Shown: in pieces, positions 18,901 to 31,044 of the stretch
How the letters are laid out: each line of letters opens with the position of its first letter
Numbering within the stretch: position 1 is the first letter of the stretch
NCBI GenBank assembly: GCA_001247695.2
Contig: LGRX02035494.1
Location: 1-64,000 of the forward strand
Direction: 5' to 3'
DNA length: 64,000 nt
Origin: Cymbomonas tetramitiformis
Taxonomy: Eukaryota; Chlorophyta; Pyramimonadophyceae; Pyramimonadales; Pyramimonadaceae
Position numbers and translations under genes: made by a program
The notes under the pieces: generated by a model
What the model was told of the DNA's origin: nothing
Databases searched by the model: none
What the model saw: only the letters and a program-made list of their open reading frames with translations

Positions 18901-21900
18901 TAGGAAATATCGAGTCCCGCACACGCTCTGCCACTACAGAAGGGATGGCCGACGGGCATCAAGAATTTCCACGGCGATTCGAGGGCTAGCCGGACTTCCC
19001 CTTGACTCGGGACGTGGCCTCTTGAAAATTTCATAGTTCATATTCTAGAAGCCCAAAGCCAGTGCCCATTCCGCGTCATCGTATGCTCACTGGGCAGAAG
19101 CCGTTTGCAACCATCTGGTAGGATCCGCGAGAGGTATGTGTGTGCAAACAGGGAGATTCCACGGGGCATGAATCCCGAGCACACCTGTGAGCCTCCGCAG
19201 TATCCTTCCCCCAGCTGTGATCTCCCGGGTGACTGCTCTCGTGGCAGCCGGTTCGGTGCTGAGCTGTCTTGTGATGTGGCTGGGATCTTGACGTATCACA
19301 GAGCACGTCCCTCCGGCGCCCCCAACCACCCCGGCGCGACTTCCCATCCCCCAGCGGCTACCGCACGAGATGGCGGCGGAACTCGCCGGGCAGCGGCAGG
19401 CACGCCAACGGATGCGCATCACACCAAAGACGGCCACGGATGCCCGTCGACGGTACGCCACAGACTGCAATTTCCCGTGGCCAGCGTCCCCCAAGCTGCC
19501 CGCTCACTGCGATGACGCCACGTCACCCGAGCTGGCTGCTCACTGCGATGACGCCACGTCACCCGAGCTGGCTGCTCACTGCGATGATGCCACATCATCC
19601 GAGCTGGCTGCTCACTGCGATGACGCCACATCATCCGAGCTGCCTGCTCACTGCGATGATGCCACATCATCCGAGCTGCCTGCTCACTGCGATGACGCCA
19701 CATCATCCGAGCTGGCTGCTCACTGCGATGATGCCACGTCACCCGAGCTGGCTGCTCACTGCGATGACGCCACGTCACCGAGCTGGCTGCTCACTGCGAT
19801 GACGCCACGTCACCCGAGGGTGGGCTATCCTGCCACTCGAGGGTAGCCTCCCACGTCCATCTTCTGGGGTGCCCCGCGTCCTCTGTACTCCTGTAAGCGC
19901 CGGCTTCCCGCAATCCCGAGGCAGCGCCGCAGCTCGGACCCACTCCGCTGGCCGCCCTCGGGCAGCTCCTTCTGACGACTTTCTCTGAAGTTCTCGTGGG
20001 GCGCAACCGTTGAGACTTGCACAGGCAGCTGATCGAGACGGCGCACAAGGCCTCCGTGAAGATGAAGGGGCTGCGGAGGCACCCAGATGAGCCCCGCGAC
20101 GCCGAGGGGCGCGCGCGGGGGAGCCATGATCCTGCGCAAGACGGTCCCTTCCGCATTCCCACTCACTCCGACACAAGCTTCCGCTCGTACAATGGACTGG
20201 GAGGCGGCGCCGCTGATTGGTGAGCTGAGGCGCAACTGCGTTCTGCCCACGAGGGCCGCGTCGCCCTGAGCAGCGAGCTCCGGGCTCTCTCACAGCTTGC
20301 CCATGTCTCACAGGGCTGGAGGCTCGAGTAGAAGCCGAAGGAGGGGCTTGAGGGGAGCATGCATGCTCTGAGCTGAAGTAGGGGCTTGAGGGGAGCATGC
20401 ATGCTCTGAGCCGAAGGAGGGGCTTGAGGGGAGCATGCATGCTCTGGGCCGAAGTAGGGGCTTGAGGGGAGCATGCATGCTCTGAGCCGAAGGAGGGGTT
20501 TGAGGGGAGCATGCATGCTCTGAGCCGAAGTAGGGGCTTGAGGGGAGCATGCATGCTCTGAGCCGAAGGAGGGGCTTGAGGGGAGCATGCATGCTCTGAG
20601 CCGAAGGAGGGGCTTGAGGGGAGCATGCATGCTCTGAGCCGAAGGAGGGGCTTGAGGGGAGCATGCATGCTCTGAGCCGAAGGAGGGGCTTGAGGGGAGC
20701 ATGCATGCTCTTTGAGCATGCATGCTCTTCACCTCCTGCTCACGATCGAGTGAGGTGATGGATTCACCAAGAGAGGCATAGAATAGCGCAAGAGCGATGA
20801 CGTGGCAGCGACAAGCTCAACAGACTGCCTGCTTGTCTGCCACGCAGTCACCGCAGATGTGATATGTGGCGTCGGATAGTGTGGTGCTGGGGACGTTTTG
20901 ACCGGCATGTTGGTGGTGAGGCGGCTACCACGTGGAGTCGCGCAGGGCGGAAGAAGGGCCCTCCCCGGAGGCAGCCAGCGTCGGCACAGCCAGTGTACGG
21001 TCCGAGAACGAGCGCCAGCAGGTAGTGTGACTTGCATTGTACCTGCACACGCCGCTAGAAGCGCGCGCGGCTGTCGTGAGGCCCTTGTCTTGAGCCCCTA
21101 GAGGCCCTTGTCTTGAGGCCCTTGAGGCCCTGTATTGAGGCCCTTGTCTTGAGGCCCTGTCTTGAGGATCCAAGCAGCGATGCGTTGTGATGAGCATGCT
21201 CGATCGAGATGTTTGCCCACGCCCCCAAGTGATGACAGCGGTGATGAGCACATCTTCGATCGAGATCTAGATGCCTGCCCGTGCCCCCAAGTGACGGCGG
21301 CGGTGATGAGCACATCTTCGATCGAGATGTTTGCCCACGCCCCCAAGTGATGACAGCGGTGATGAGCACATCTTCGATCGAGATCTAGATGCCTGCCCGT
21401 GCCCCCAAGTGACGGCGGCGGTGATGAGCACATCTTCGATCGAGACATCTTCCCAAGCTCAAGTCGCAACACAAGGCCGTCGGATCATATCGGCGTTTCA
21501 GGCTTACCCACTGTGTCATGCTGGGATATGATGTGGCGCTTCGGTGTGGGACGGGGTGGCGGTACCCCGATGGGAACACAGGCCTGGCAGAGGGACGGAG
21601 AGACGCCCAGTGATACGCTTTCACGCGATGAGGGCTCAATGTCCGAGGTATGGATACCCCCCTGCCCCGACTATTGGACCCGAGCGCCGCTCGGGACATC
21701 GTCTTTGTTGATAGCGAGCAACACAATGCATCCTGACGCAGGGGCGAGAGCAAGAGGCGCTGAGGCGGCCACTGAGGGCGCGTGGTGGAGTGTGTGAGAC
21801 CAGCAGACTGCGGAGTACGGCACGGAGCATTCCGAGTCCCAGGTACCTGGAGGAGGGGAGGAGGGGCAGGCTGATCCTCACGACGCTCGGCGCACTCAAC

Positions 21901-24900
21901 CCCTGTATAGAGCCGGTGTGCAACCATGTCCCGCCTCCTTTAGGGTGTGTTCTTTTAGGGTGTGTTGGGCCCCTGGCATAGCACCTCCTGGCGCTGGACG
22001 AGGGAAGCATGGAGGACCCTGGGCATGTGCATGTTCTTTTCGTATTGGTGTATGATGCCGGTGTCTGTATCCCGAGCTCCTCTCTGCACTGGGCGTTGGC
22101 ATATCTTGTCGGCTCACGCCTCGGTCCCTGAGCACCCGGCTGGACATTGGGGGAGTCTGAGCGGAGCTCTTGATGGAGGGAGACCCGTCCCGACGGCCTG
22201 GGTGCCCTCCTCCGACTTAGCCCCATCTCACATGTGTACTAACGGCGCCCTCCTCCACGAAAATGAAGACCCCGCGGCATCGGAACCTGACGGCCCCGGA
22301 GGTGCTTCATGTCCCACTTCGGGGTCGAAGCAAGAGCGGACTGTCATCCTCTGGAAGCATGAACTGGGGTGGTGGAGGACGGGAGGCGCAGACGGGGCGA
22401 GTATGGATGCGCTAGACGAAGAGGCGGAGATGGAAGATGAAGTCCCCGTCGGACGCTGGAGCAGCGGGCAGAGCATGAGGCGCCCTATGTCAGCGCCTCA
22501 GACCGCCCAGCGCAAGACAAGCTCACGTGCGCCCCACTTGCCTCACTTTCCGCCAGCCTGTCCCGACATTGCATTTCCCGGCAGATACATCCGTGTCGCG
22601 CGGCGTTTCTTGCACGTCCACACGCTGCCTGCTTCCCTCAGGCCTTCGGCAGCATCCCGCTGAGGGAGAGGGAAGCTTCCTGAAGTTCTCCTCGGCCGGG
22701 CATGCTGACCTCATCGGCGCTTGCTCTCCACTAGCTGTTTGCCCCAGCCGCCGGCAGCTCGCACCCGACTGGCTGCTCGGTCACACGGTAGTACTTGAAC
22801 CTCGCATGCCGCATGTTCGCGCTCGGCTCCAGGAGAAGTTCCGCGTGTCACGAGGGCAACAACGGATACCCGAGTCCGAAGCCTACAAGGGGTGGATGAG
22901 AATGGCGGGGAACGTCCGTGGGTGTGTGCGGGGAATGCTGGCCGGTGCAATGCAGAGAATGTGACGCTGGCAGAGCTGAAGCGGGCAGTGAATGTTCCGG
23001 CGGGACACCCATCCACCCTACGACAGCTCAGTGGGCGCCCCTCCTCGTCCAGACAGAAGGACCCACACGTGATTCCCCGCGCTGCGCCGCGCCCGCTTGA
23101 AGAGCCCCTGGGACGGGAGTGGGGATCGGGCAGGTGCTTGGGCTGTACGGATATCAACAGGTGATTCGGGGGATAGCCCGTGAGGAGGTCGCTCCGCCGC
23201 CGGGGACTCAATGCAAGGCTGCAGGCGCGCCTTCCAGTTGCTGCCTCGTGCTGGGCGGCTCGGATCACTCCTTTTCCATCGCAAGGAATTTCGCCCGCGG
23301 GTCGTCATGTTTCATGATGCATAATGCATGGCATAAACGCGCCGACATTTCCCGGGAATGCGCCGACATTTCGCGGGGATGCGCATGTCGTGATCCGCTC
23401 GCCCGTTGTCAGTGAACAACTCTCGCATTATTTTGTGAGCCGCACATCGTCGAGGCGTGCCTGAACTGCCCTTCCATGTGGCGCCTCGATTGAATCTGCG
23501 GCCTCGATTGAGGCAGCGGCCACTCACGATCCTGCGGCAACGCTTAAATCTATGGGCCAGTGAGTGCATGGCAACGCCGGTGCCGGACTTGTGGGGTGTG
23601 GTCTCATCACCTCAAACAGATGCCAGGCTTTTTTTCCTTGCCCGGGCTCACAGATCGCACGCACCAAGCCGCACCGTGCGTCCACATTCTTGGATTGGAG
23701 GGGGGCAGGCACATACATGTGTATGTTCGTGAGAGACAGGCGATGGGTGGATCGACGGCAGTGGAAGGGGCTGGAGCATGCGCAAGCCAGTAGGCTGAAG
23801 AGCCACAAGTCACAGAGGCGCGCCGAGGCGAATGCTGCAGCAGCGAGGCCCGCCTCTGCCAGACAGAGGGCTGCACCGCTACCTGAATCAAGCCACTTTT
23901 CCCGCGGAGTCACCGCGAAAGCAGCTGGCGCCGGTGGTGAGCTGCCATCCCTTCGGCTCCCCGTACCCGTGGTGCAGATTGTCTCAATGGAAGGAATGCA
24001 CGCGAGATGATGAGGAGGAGGTCAAGCCTCGTTGATGCATGACAGAGGGGAGGTCAGGACGCACTGGCACTGACGTGGCACAGAGCGCGGTGTGTTTCTT
24101 CTGCTATCTCATGAAGGCCGTGCCATGAGCGTGCCATGATGTGGGAGGGGCGGGGGTGGGGCGCGGAGTGGCAGGTAGTGCGGTCGAGGGCGTGCAGGTC
24201 GGAAAGAGCTCAGGTCCGGCGGTGAACCTACCCAGCGCGGAGCTGGACCCGAGCCTGGCGCGGCGCATGGCGCACGTGATCGACATGAAGCACACCAGCG
24301 GCCGCACCGCACGTCACGCGGAAGCCCGTAGCCGCAAGCGCGTCCAGGTGGAACCCCGACTGCTGCCGTGGATGAGGGGGGGAAGCAAGGTGTAAGTCCG
24401 TGCGGACTCCGAGGCTTTGCGATGACCCTTACGACGAAGTCAACTTTGTGTCTCGATCTTTTTGGTGAAGTGCTGGTGCCCCGAAGGAGCAAGGAGCGTG
24501 CCTTGAGGCACCGCAAGTTTGTTCGGTTTCTTTGTGGTTACGCGCATGTGTATTTCACCACCTGGGGCAGCAGCTGGAAGGTTCACCACTTTTCTGCTCG
24601 GAGTATTCAGTTGAGGTGGAGATGGGGATGGACACAGGCTGCCGAAAGCCGTGTGCGAGGGCTGAAAGAAGTGTGGAAACACAAGCGAGCCGTTGAGGAG
24701 AACCAGGTGTGTTTCCGCTCACCAGCATGTCTCCCTTCTTCCTCCCCGTTTTCTCTCACCATCTTAATCCATTCAGCCCTGCCGGCACGTGCGAGGAGTA
24801 GCGTCAGGCTCGAGCGGTTTCACCCATCCCTGGGTAGGTGGCGCCCTGTTGGGCAGCACTATGCTCGGGATGGTTTGTCGGTAGGACATGCTGATCGGCC

Positions 24901-27900
24901 CCTTGCGTTTCTTGTTGCGCCTCAATCTTAATCTACTGCCAAAAGGCGCACTGCTTACCAGTCATAATAATGAATAGCATTTGTCTGGCTGGCGCTGTCT
25001 AAGCTACCAGCCGAGACTTTAAGTCAGTCCAGTAAATATATTTTTTGCATATCTTGTCTTGCAACTGAAACAGAGATTCTGGGTTGGGAAGGTGGGAAAG
25101 TGCAAAAGAGCAGAGCTGAGTCCGTGTCGGTTCGGACTCCTACTTGTAGTCTGTGACGGGATGTCGGCTCTCGGAAGGGTCGAACCGTCACTGTCTCTGA
25201 CAGGGCGCACGGCTCAGGTCGATCGGGGCAATGTTTTGAAACCACGAAAATTCCGCGGGCTCCACAAAACATTTCTTCTTGCACCTCAAGCCACTGCCAA
25301 TGCCCTAGAGTCTGCACCTGCCTCATCACCACAGGCAGGCGCACGCACAAGCAGGGGTGCAAGCCTCCCCAAATACCCGAGCATCGCCTGGTCCGGCGCT
25401 GCTGTCGGGTCGATGTAAGCCTGCACTGCAGCAGCCAGCTGTGCCCTTCCTCCGCGGAGCCGCGCTCTCTCCATCACCGCCCCCACGGCTCGGGCACAGG
25501 TTGTCGCACCCTTCCGGGTGCTGTGCGCTGAAAGTGCCCCCCCCCTCGGGAGGCACACAGTCCACACTGCCCAGCCACTCGTTGGCCAGGTCCGTGCCCG
25601 ATGCCGACGAGCTGGCTCTATCTCCTGGCAGCCTCCGGTAGCTGCCCGGCACACCGATTGGCGGGGTCCACCCCGATGTTGCATGGCGCCAGGCCTCATC
25701 CCTGCACCGTGTTCAGAGCTCCCGCAGCTGCTCCAGGCCCGGCAAACCGATGTCCTCGTGGTAGTTGTTAATTGCAGACAGGTATGGATGCAACGATGTC
25801 GCCGTAGTTCAACATTCAGGAGTGCCTCTCAGAGATGGCCAGGAACCCGCTCAGGGAGGAGGCAACGGCCTTGAGTCAGCTACCGACCCGGCATCGTGGT
25901 CCTCACTCCGGGTGGTCGAAGCCGGCACCTTATTGTGATTGTGAACGCAGCCGCGGGCGTCCCGCGTGTCCTTCTGCCCATACCTTCGAAAGCCCGGGCA
26001 ATGGAGGCCCCATATGGGTACGACGGAGGAGAGCAGAAAGGCGGCTCTTTTCGGCGAAGTCCAGCTCCACATGCCGGTGCCCTTCGTGGTAGACGCGTTC
26101 TGTGCAAGCATGAGTGTGTTTGGAGGAGGCAGGATTGCCTCGGAGAACCCCGCAGAACCTGCTTTCACGGAGCCCTGGCGGCGTCTCCTGGTGGTACTGC
26201 ATGGTGCACAAGGGTTCACCTGGAGTCTTAGAGGATGTCCGTTATCGAGTTGTTGCCTGGAGCATGCTCGTGATTGGCTGGGATCTTAGAGGATGTCCGT
26301 TTTCGAGTTGTTGCCTGGAGCATGCTCGTGATTGGCTGGGGTCCTAGAGGATGTCCGTTATCGAGTTGTTGCCTGGAGCATGCTCGTGATTGGCTGGGAT
26401 CTTAGAGGATGTCCGTTATCGAGTTGTTGCCTGGAGCATACTCGTGATTGGCTGGGGTCTTAGAGGATGTCTGTTATCGAGTTGTTGCCTGGAGCATGCT
26501 CGTGATTGGCTGTGGGCACCTATAGCACCGCGGCGCGACATTCTGGAGAACGAGGAGGGGCTGGCCCGCTTTAGAGGATGGCCTGGGTTGTTGTACAAAC
26601 AGAGTCGGGACCAGGGAAGTGCTCGGGGGTAGTCGTGCCCGCGGTCATAGGTGTGGAGAGCAGAGTCGGGATGATGACTCGAGTCTGGCATCGCCGGGGT
26701 GAAGGGGTGCATCTTGTTTTTGCTGCGCTATTTCGTGTGAAGGCGCTCAGGGGTGAAGGGATGCGTGCCATTCCGCGGTGTTCCCCCCTTTGCTCTCTGT
26801 GCGCTCTCCGCCGGCCCTTACCCTTCAACTGCAATGAGCGTCGCGCAGTCATCCCCGCGAGGATGTTGCGTGAGGCGTGAGAGGTGCGGGGAGATAATGC
26901 TCGCGCAGGATATTGACAAGCTGCAGAAGAAGGAGATTCTGGAATCACGAGGACGTCGCCACAGAGTAGGCCACCTCGGCCTACGTTCTCAAGCTTGGGG
27001 CCATGAAGCCTCGCCGTTTGTGCAAGCGCCGCCGCGCCGCGCCGTGCCGTGCCTGGCGGTTTGTGCCTCTCCAATGAGATGGTAGTGGTGATCCTCGGCA
27101 GAGGGAGGAGACACGCTGTTTCCTTATGTTCTTCCTCGGTTGGCGGATAGGGTCTGCGCTCACTGTGGGGGAGCCTGCGGAGCCAGTGGCCTCGGTGTGA
27201 TGTGCCGGGCACGCCGCGACCCTGCATCAGCCATGCTCTCCTGGCATTTACGGTGCTTGATGGAGAGCGCAAGCTGGCGGCTGCGTATGGGCGCAGGAGA
27301 AAGTGGAGCAGCTTCGGGCGGAGCGGTTCCGGCGCAAGTTACGCGACATGGAGCACTCCCGCGTGCTGCGCCGCCAGAACCAGGAGGCGGCGCTCTTCCG
27401 CAACGTTTTCCTGGAGGCGGGTCCCGCGCGTCACACCCCGCTGTAAGGCTTTGGAGGCGCTCGCTATCTGCGGCGCGCTGCATGGTTTAGGGCCGAGCGC
27501 CTTTCTGTGAGCTGAGTCCGCTGGCGTCACAGCAAAAGCGCCTCAGTGCCTCGATGCTGCTGAGGTGATGCGCCACCTTCCTTGTCGAATTTGGAAGAGG
27601 CCACACCGGCAGTGTGGAGCGCGCAGTAGTGTCGGCCCTTCACCTGGATGGATTGTAATTGTGACAGCTGTGAGGGAGCACACAGACCTACCCCCCCCCC
27701 CAGCCCATTGTGGCCGAAGAAGCCAAATCATGAACATCTGTGGCAGATAGGGACCCGGGGAAGGGATGATCAAATGTGATTGGACGGCGGCCTTGCAGGC
27801 GGTGGAGCGGGAGAAGGAGAAGGTTTTGGAAGAACGCAGGCACGTGGCGCGACACTGCGCCTCCCATGCTCCTCTCCTCTCACGGGGGCTGCGCGTCACC

Positions 27901-29275
27901 TGCAGGTGTGCTCAAGTTCAGGCTGGCTTGCAGGTATGCGCGTGAGCACCGGGAAGGCCTGGAGCGCAAGGAAATGTTGCACCAGCAACGTGTGGAGAGC
28001 TGGTATCGTGAGCAGAGTAAGATGCTCGAGGAGAATATACAGGTGAGGCGACCCTGTTGGGTATCGCGCTTGGTGTGTTCACATCCCTCTGGGCTTTTGG
28101 CTGTTGGAATCTTTGCATCTTCTCTGCATCCACGATATACTATTCCTACCGAAGGCGCTCGCGGACGACGATTCCATTATAGAGCTGCGGATGCGAGGCG
28201 TATCTCGAATTTGAAGATACTGCAAGCGCCCTGAGCATTAATTGTCAATCTGTTAGAAATATCAAAGTCATCCAAGGGAGGTGTTGAGGTACTTGAAAAT
28301 TCCGTGCAACCTGATAGTAGCAATCGGCATCCGACGACGATCACGAAGCACCGCTTCTTAATTGCAATGGAAGGCTGTAGTATGATATCGCGACTTGCTG
28401 AGCGAGGTGCCATCGCCGATTTTGTATCCTAGTTCGCCTTAAATAGAGTTGTTGAACGAGGGGATCTGGCAGAAGGTTCCTTGCAAAATTAACATCCCGG
28501 GATGCCGCTCAATTCTAGATCAAATATGCGTATGGCGGGTATCTGACTCTCTTTGCAGACTGCTTTTGTCCCTGCCTTCCGTGTCATCAATCGCCCGGTG
28601 AATTCATTTGATTTTTTAGGGCGGTGATATTACCTTTCAGACAGCTACATTTGATGGCGGAGAATCATCTGTTCATTTCAAATGATAGTTTTGGGTACTG
28701 GTGCAACTGATCGTTGACACCGTGGCCAAATCGCTCCAGGGCATTCGCTCCATCATTTCCATACTCCAATACTGAAATCGCGACCTGTCTTTCGCATCAG
28801 CATCAAGCGCCACCGTCTCTAATCAGGATATCAGCAGGCCTATGGAAAACAAAAAGAGTGAGGTGTCCGCTCTTCTGCGGCAGGTGGCACGCAAGGAGAA
28901 GGTGTGGCAGCAGAAAGAGCATGACAACCATGTGCGCATGATTGAGAGGGAAAAGGTGACCCCTTTCTTTTGTAGCATCTTAAACTTCTTCCGTGATGTT
29001 GCAGTATTTGCACATTTGTTTATGATGCTCGCACCATATGCCGAATATACTGGGAGTGTTCCAATGACCTTTCGTCAGTGCATTCCTGATGCCTGCCTCT
29101 TTGTGTTGAATAACTTGGGCATGCTCAGGCTGAGGAGATCGAAAGAGATCGCACTAATGTGCTCCAGCGCATTGATCATGAAGAAAATGCTGCCTACTTT
29201 CATATGATGGATCCTGCAAGAATAAGTGGGGGCTTGCTTCGTAAAATTTCAAATATGATGACAGAAATTAGTTGA
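15902..29275 (+). CDS. CEP95-like centrosomal protein (N-terminal CH-type domain, C-terminal coiled coil), many exons
   Basis: Exon 1 is 15902-16100 (ATG, donor GTACTG); exon 2 16362-16447; exon 3 starts 16648. Their phases agree and give a calponin-homology-like domain ending in DLSHISGENVVAG, a hallmark of CEP95 and related basal-body proteins. The end of exon 3 and the middle exons are uncertain. Exons then recur at 24198-24389, 24638-24706, 26909-26965, 27297-27416, 27799-27839, 27934-28042, 28827-28955 and 29129-29275 (TGA 29273-29275). From 24638 on they keep one continuous frame and encode a Lys/Glu/Arg-rich coiled coil matching the CEP95 C-terminal region. Introns 27417-27798 and 27840-27933 need GC donors. 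CEP95 sits at centrosomes and basal bodies, so the host probably builds flagella. Long introns carry minisatellites. The family call is from memory of motifs. Confidence 0.75.
17180..17410 (+). repeat. Degenerate short repeats in an intron
   Basis: Variants of CCGGGAAGCCTGCC and GGGAAG recur about ten times with irregular spacing. No coding feature is supported here. A similar degenerate stretch with GGGGGTGCAGCGGGCCCCTTT units lies at 18360-18480. Confidence 0.5.
19494..19819 (+). repeat. 36 bp tandem repeat, about 9 copies
   Basis: The unit is GAGCTGGCTGCTCACTGCGA plus TGACGCCACGTCACCC with variation at a few positions (CATCATCC in the middle copies). Because 36 is a multiple of three and the unit lacks stops, the plus strand reads as repeated ELAAHCDDATSP in one frame. 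It lies between confirmed exons of the CEP95-like gene, so it may be intronic or a repeated low-complexity exon. Confidence 0.9.
20337..20712 (+). repeat. 38 bp minisatellite, about 10 copies, each with a 14 bp palindrome
   Basis: The unit is built on GAAGGAGGGGCTTGAGGGGA and the perfect palindrome GAGCATGCATGCTC. Copies differ at one or two bases. The 38 bp period is not a multiple of three, so the long minus-strand frames through it are artefacts. It lies in an intron of the CEP95-like gene. Confidence 0.92.
21176..21450 (+). repeat. Minisatellite with ~57-65 bp alternating units, about 4 copies
   Basis: Units share GATGAGCACATCTTCGATCG followed by either ATGTTTGCCCACGCCCCCAA or a variant containing TCTAGATGCCTGCC. 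The two unit types alternate. Just upstream, 21075-21170 holds short repeats of GAGGCCCTTGTCTT. Intronic. Confidence 0.85.
26227..26516 (+). repeat. 58 bp minisatellite, 5 copies
   Basis: Copies of CTTAGAGGATGTCCGTTATC continuing to ATTGGCTGGG start at 26227, 26285, 26343, 26401 and 26459, an exact 58 bp period. They lie in the intron between the exons ending 24706 and starting 26909. Confidence 0.92.
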
Positions 29276-31044
29276 TCCGATTTGAGGACCTATCGGTAAA
29301 CCATGACTACATTTTCGGTTCGGATATGATTGGAAGCTTGTAGCTTTCGAAATTATGGTTGTGATAGTAAAGGCTCCGTCTTGGTAGTGGGAGTGGCGGT
29401 TTCAACTCCCAATGAGCGAAATTGCGTGTGCCTTGAGATGGCATTGGATCGCCACGGACCGTTTCAACCTTTAACCACGGAGGGCCAAGTTTCCGTTGCT
29501 AGCATCAGTTGTGAAAAAGGGGGCAATCCTCCTGATCGTAGCAGTAGATTCGCACTGTCTCATGCCCGTATTAGATGCCATTATCTTTGACTGTGCGGCC
29601 GAGATTTGTTTAGCTCGTGACCAGCAACTGGTGGCAGTGCTGATGACAATGCCAGAAAGTAATAAGAACGGGAGTATGTTCAACTCTGACTTGCAGTTGC
29701 CTCCCTGATGCATGCCGCTTCTTCACTGAGCCATGCATGTCAGACGTGACTCTGTATCATGCTTTCTATATATCAATGCATGGTACCGCACTGTTCAATT
29801 TCCCCCTTTTCCGAACAGCCTGCAGCCGTCAGATCATACACCTAATCGCACGTTGTACTCGGCACAGATTGGAAGCTTGCAATATGCATGACGTTCAAAG
29901 TAAGAGAGTATAAAACAAAGTATCTAGTAAGATGGTCAAGACAGGATGTTCCTTATTAAATGCTAGTTACGACTATTACACTAGGTGAGTTAAAAGCCAA
30001 AATTATATGAATGAACAAACTTACATAATCAAGCTAGTGTAAAATATTATATAATCATATATCCAGTTTTAATGTTGATCTAACTCAATCGTTCATCTGT
30101 ATAGTCCGGTCTCAATATGATCCTATAGGATGACTAATCTTACGGCACCAATGGTCGGGGTTCGTCACTTGTCGTTATGAGAGCTGTAATCAATAGTCTG
30201 ATTTGTTCTTGTATTTACAGCTAGTCGTGGATGATTGATGTGATGAATTGTTCACCATAATATGATTTCGCTGTATGACCCGTATGATGGCATGACAGTA
30301 TGATATGGTGCTCTAGGCACAACTCGTCTACCCTACACGCATCCTTACCCCGGAAAGGTGTATCGGCACTCAAAAGAGTAAGTCCACCAAACATCTCGTA
30401 TAAAAGATGCGGTGGAACTTATGGAAATTCCTACACGGTTACTGACCCCGTAGGCCAGGCCTGTATTGTACCCCATCCCACTCCTGCAGCACCGCACAGT
30501 TGTGGGTAGCCTCCCAGCGCGGGGGTCCGAGTCCACCGTGACACATTGAGAGTCTTCGAGCTTGTAACGGACTGCTTGTTCCATTGACCTAGTGCCACTG
30601 ATGAATACTGCAATTATCCATGTGGCCCGTCGCGGGTGAGGTTCTATGCTCACAAACGCGCATATATGTCATGCTCATTAATCTGCTCTTGCAAGTCATA
30701 GGTACCATAAGGGAGTGGAGAGCCCCCGATTGCCTGTGTTGCAGGGTCTAGGAACCCCCTCCAACACATTTGATGGAACTACTTCTTGCCGGTCGTCACA
30801 TTGTTCCTTTTGCGACGACGGAACACTGTTGCTTATTGGGGGGGGGTTCAATTTCATTTAGGGTTTTCCATCATTTTCGATTTCATATCATGCATGTCTT
30901 TTCAGGGAGTTCTTCCTTCGTCTCCAATATAAATAATGTGTATTTTCATTTGAATCGTTTCTCGATGTGGTTCCGCTTGCTGCAAGCACCACCCAGCTCT
31001 GATTTCTCAAAAGGTGGTTTCATAATGTTAGAAAGCAGGTTTTA
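29276..31044. other. Intergenic stretch without a supported gene
   Basis: AT-rich sequence after the stop of the CEP95-like gene. The longest frames (80-100 codons, either strand) show no family resemblance and no repeat structure. A G-run and poly-T patches occur at 30838-30870. Confidence 0.5.

Noticed and set aside
19419..19802. Minus- and other-frame ORFs across the 36 bp repeat
   Set aside because: The unit is open in several frames by chance; at most one could be real, and only the ELAAHCDDATSP frame looks reasonable.
20337..20712. Possible CRISPR array (regular 38 bp spacing, palindromic units)
   Set aside because: Units are contiguous tandem copies with no unique spacers, in a eukaryotic intron, and no cas genes are present.
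20163..20732. Long minus-strand ORFs with ACSPQAPPSAQSMHAPLKPL repeats
   Set aside because: They follow from a 38 bp minisatellite that lacks stops; the repeat cycles through all three frames, so no frame is favoured.
21962..22663. Exon of the CEP95-like gene with DEEAEMEDEVPVGRW
   Set aside because: An acidic low-complexity exon is plausible here, but splice sites and phase could not be tied to neighbours.
24368..24637. Additional exon reading RSKERALRHRK in the CEP95-like gene
   Set aside because: Composition fits, but no acceptor and donor pair gives a phase consistent with the flanking exons, so it was left out of the model.
30317..30653. 102-codon minus-strand ORF as a gene
   Set aside because: No domain, no splice context and a competing overlapping frame; no evidence beyond length.
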